From contig NZ_VUAZ01000019.1 of assembly GCF_009296165.1 (NCBI RefSeq), forward strand, positions 62,001 to 126,000: DNA of 64,000 nucleotides. Reading direction: 5' to 3'. This stretch comes from Pseudomonas kitaguniensis (GTDB taxonomy: Bacteria; Pseudomonadota; Gammaproteobacteria; Pseudomonadales; Pseudomonadaceae). Positions 62,691-64,000 of this stretch are shown here, one piece after another. Under the pieces are notes generated by a model. The model ran no database searches. It was not told the DNA's origin and saw only the letters and a program-made list of their open reading frames with translations. The position numbers and the translations under genes are program-made. Every line of letters starts with the position of its first letter. Positions within the stretch are counted from its first letter, which is position 1.

Positions 62691-63992
62691 TTACAGCATG
62701 CAACACTTTTTGTATTTTTTACCGCTTCGGCAGGAGCAAGGGTCGTTGCGTCCCACTTTCTGGCCATGGCTTTGGCGAATGAGGGACGACAACGATGATA
62801 TTGGTGCTGGGGCCTGGGCATCCCTAGTCAGCTCGTTCATCTGCTCAGATTCGGTCCATGTGGAATTAAGACTCACGCCGAACTGAATGTCGCAATCTCC
62901 ACCGACGGCCAAGCCGAACCACGTATCTGATCGCAGGATGTACTTACGCTTGTGGCAATGGAACTGCAGCCGGCGCAAGGCTGCCGCCGAGGGGACTACA
63001 TTAGAGTGGAAGCAAATGCCGGCCCTTCCTTGCTCGGCTCCGATTGTAAAATCGTGCCCCTGCCCATCCTTTCGCGTCATGCGAGTTATGGCCTCAAGGC
63101 CCCGATGGATATTAAAAGCGGCGTCCTCATTCATGGCCAGAAGCTGAAATCCGAGTTCGAGCGTTGCTGGATTGGCCTCAGCTTCAATCTGGGAAATCAC
63201 CTGCTCATACCTCGTACCAGCTAATCTGGTCAGTATGCCTTCGGGAGTGCGCTGGCCCGGATGCCCCTCCCGCCGGACAGTCATGGCGGTGTCGAGATCG
63301 ATCGAATATGAGTCATCAATCATCACGTGATTGATTTCGTCATCGAGCCACATATTTCGTTTCAAGTGAAACCCCAAAGCCGTCAGCTCGTGACTGAGAT
63401 TCAGCTTACCCACCGCGGCGATTCGAAGGCGGATGTAGCTAAGGAACCTAAGCGGTGACGTGAGCATCTCAGCGAGGGCGTCCAAGAGGAAGACATCCAT
63501 CACGAAAGGCGCTTTAACAACCTCGGTCGTCTGATACGACAGGTATTGGCTGGATTGGAATGCCAATGCCGGGTAGTGCTCGGAAACAATGTTGAAGAGG
63601 TAAATTTCTTTCACGGGATGAGGTAGCTTTACTTCCCTGCCTTGGTCGTCCTCCAGCCGATACCCACCCTCAACAATAATGCTCGCACACTCCCATCCTT
63701 GCTCGTACGACTGCTGAATTGCCGCGGCGAAGTCTGACTTGAGTTGACCATCATTGCCTTTCCGGGCCTCAAGGGTCAGTTTTTTTGACTTCGCCTGAAC
63801 AATGATCAACCGATCGCCGAAAACGACCAGCACGTCGGCCTCACCAGCAATGTCCTTGCCTTTAAACAAATTTACGTTGGTATGGACATTGCCGTCACCA
63901 AAGACTGCGGCAAGCCGCCGAGCTGCGAACTGCTCCGCAAATGCGCCGCGATTTGCCATGGCTTTCGGTCGGTACGGCTTGTCGGCCCACAT
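62691..63992 (-). CDS. NERD nuclease-related protein with C-terminal SEC-C motif (5' end near window edge)
   Basis: At least 433 residues. The NERD domain (about 13-110) has GEADVLVVFGDRLIIVQAKSKKL, with the acidic and Gln-x-Lys residues of PD-(D/E)xK-like nucleases. A long middle region is unassigned. The C-terminus RNDPCSCRSGKKYKKCC is a SEC-C zinc motif. The first ATG is eight bases from the window end, so the true start may lie outside. NERD proteins are thought to process DNA and are common in mobile islands. A UvrD-like partner is not seen here. Confidence 0.82.
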   Translation of the reverse strand: MWADKPYRPKAMANRGAFAEQFAARRLAAVFGDGNVHTNVNLFKGKDIAGEADVLVVFGDRLIIVQAKSKKLTLEARKGNDGQLKSDFAAAIQQSYEQGWECASIIVEGGYRLEDDQGREVKLPHPVKEIYLFNIVSEHYPALAFQSSQYLSYQTTEVVKAPFVMDVFLLDALAEMLTSPLRFLSYIRLRIAAVGKLNLSHELTALGFHLKRNMWLDDEINHVMIDDSYSIDLDTAMTVRREGHPGQRTPEGILTRLAGTRYEQVISQIEAEANPATLELGFQLLAMNEDAAFNIHRGLEAITRMTRKDGQGHDFTIGAEQGRAGICFHSNVVPSAAALRRLQFHCHKRKYILRSDTWFGLAVGGDCDIQFGVSLNSTWTESEQMNELTRDAQAPAPISSLSSLIRQSHGQKVGRNDPCSCRSGKKYKKCCML

Positions 63993-64000
63993 CCAGAAAA

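Overview
The window looks like a chromosomal segment of a fluorescent Pseudomonas. The left half has the GC-rich codon use of that genus, REP palindromes of the GTGGGAGCGGGCTTGCTCGC type, and gene order recognisable from P. aeruginosa: sigX-cmpX-crfX-cmaX-rraA-esterase-ppsA/ppsR, then retropepsin/transglutaminase-like/ATP-grasp genes, pabB and cysH.

Bases 1-8,200 hold the cell-envelope sigma factor SigX with CmpX/CrfX/CmaX, an RraA-like protein, a frameshifted alpha/beta hydrolase, and PEP synthase (ppsA) divergent from its regulatory kinase (ppsR). Bases 8,200-15,300 hold a compact accessory sulfur module: a MocR regulator divergent from a DMT exporter, a single polypeptide joining JAB protease, MoaD/ThiS-like carrier, E1-like adenylyltransferase and rhodanese, then an O-acetylserine-sulfhydrylase-like enzyme, a serine acetyltransferase and an AlaX editing protein. 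This reads as protein-thiocarboxylate cysteine synthesis coupled to export. Bases 15,300-28,300 hold a coiled-coil/proline-rich protein of unknown role, a two-gene ABC transporter, and the methylcitrate cluster (GntR regulator-prpB-prpC-acnD-prpF-prpD) with two copies of a probable operator. Bases 28,300-40,800 are mostly chromosomal housekeeping genes, with a HigBA-type toxin-antitoxin pair, a remnant of a short-chain dehydrogenase, and a structured RNA candidate upstream of a small protein gene.

From about 41,000 to the right edge the DNA is AT-richer and mosaic. It holds a 56-codon gene whose product closely resembles the UBA domain of the nascent-polypeptide-associated complex, a hotdog-fold cargo gene, a phage portal remnant, a P4-type integrase with repeated att-like sequence, and two abutting 107-bp inverted-repeat elements. 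It then holds a defence-like set (STAND-type NTPase, SF2 helicase plus DUF4297-like nuclease resembling AbpAB/Hachiman), a DUF932 gene, an XRE regulator with a clear operator, a decayed HEPN-type gene, a GIY-YIG protein and a NERD/SEC-C protein.

Three otherwise well-conserved genes (hydrolase, E1 fusion, prpF) each lack exactly one G/C base. This may be a sequencing artefact rather than real gene loss.
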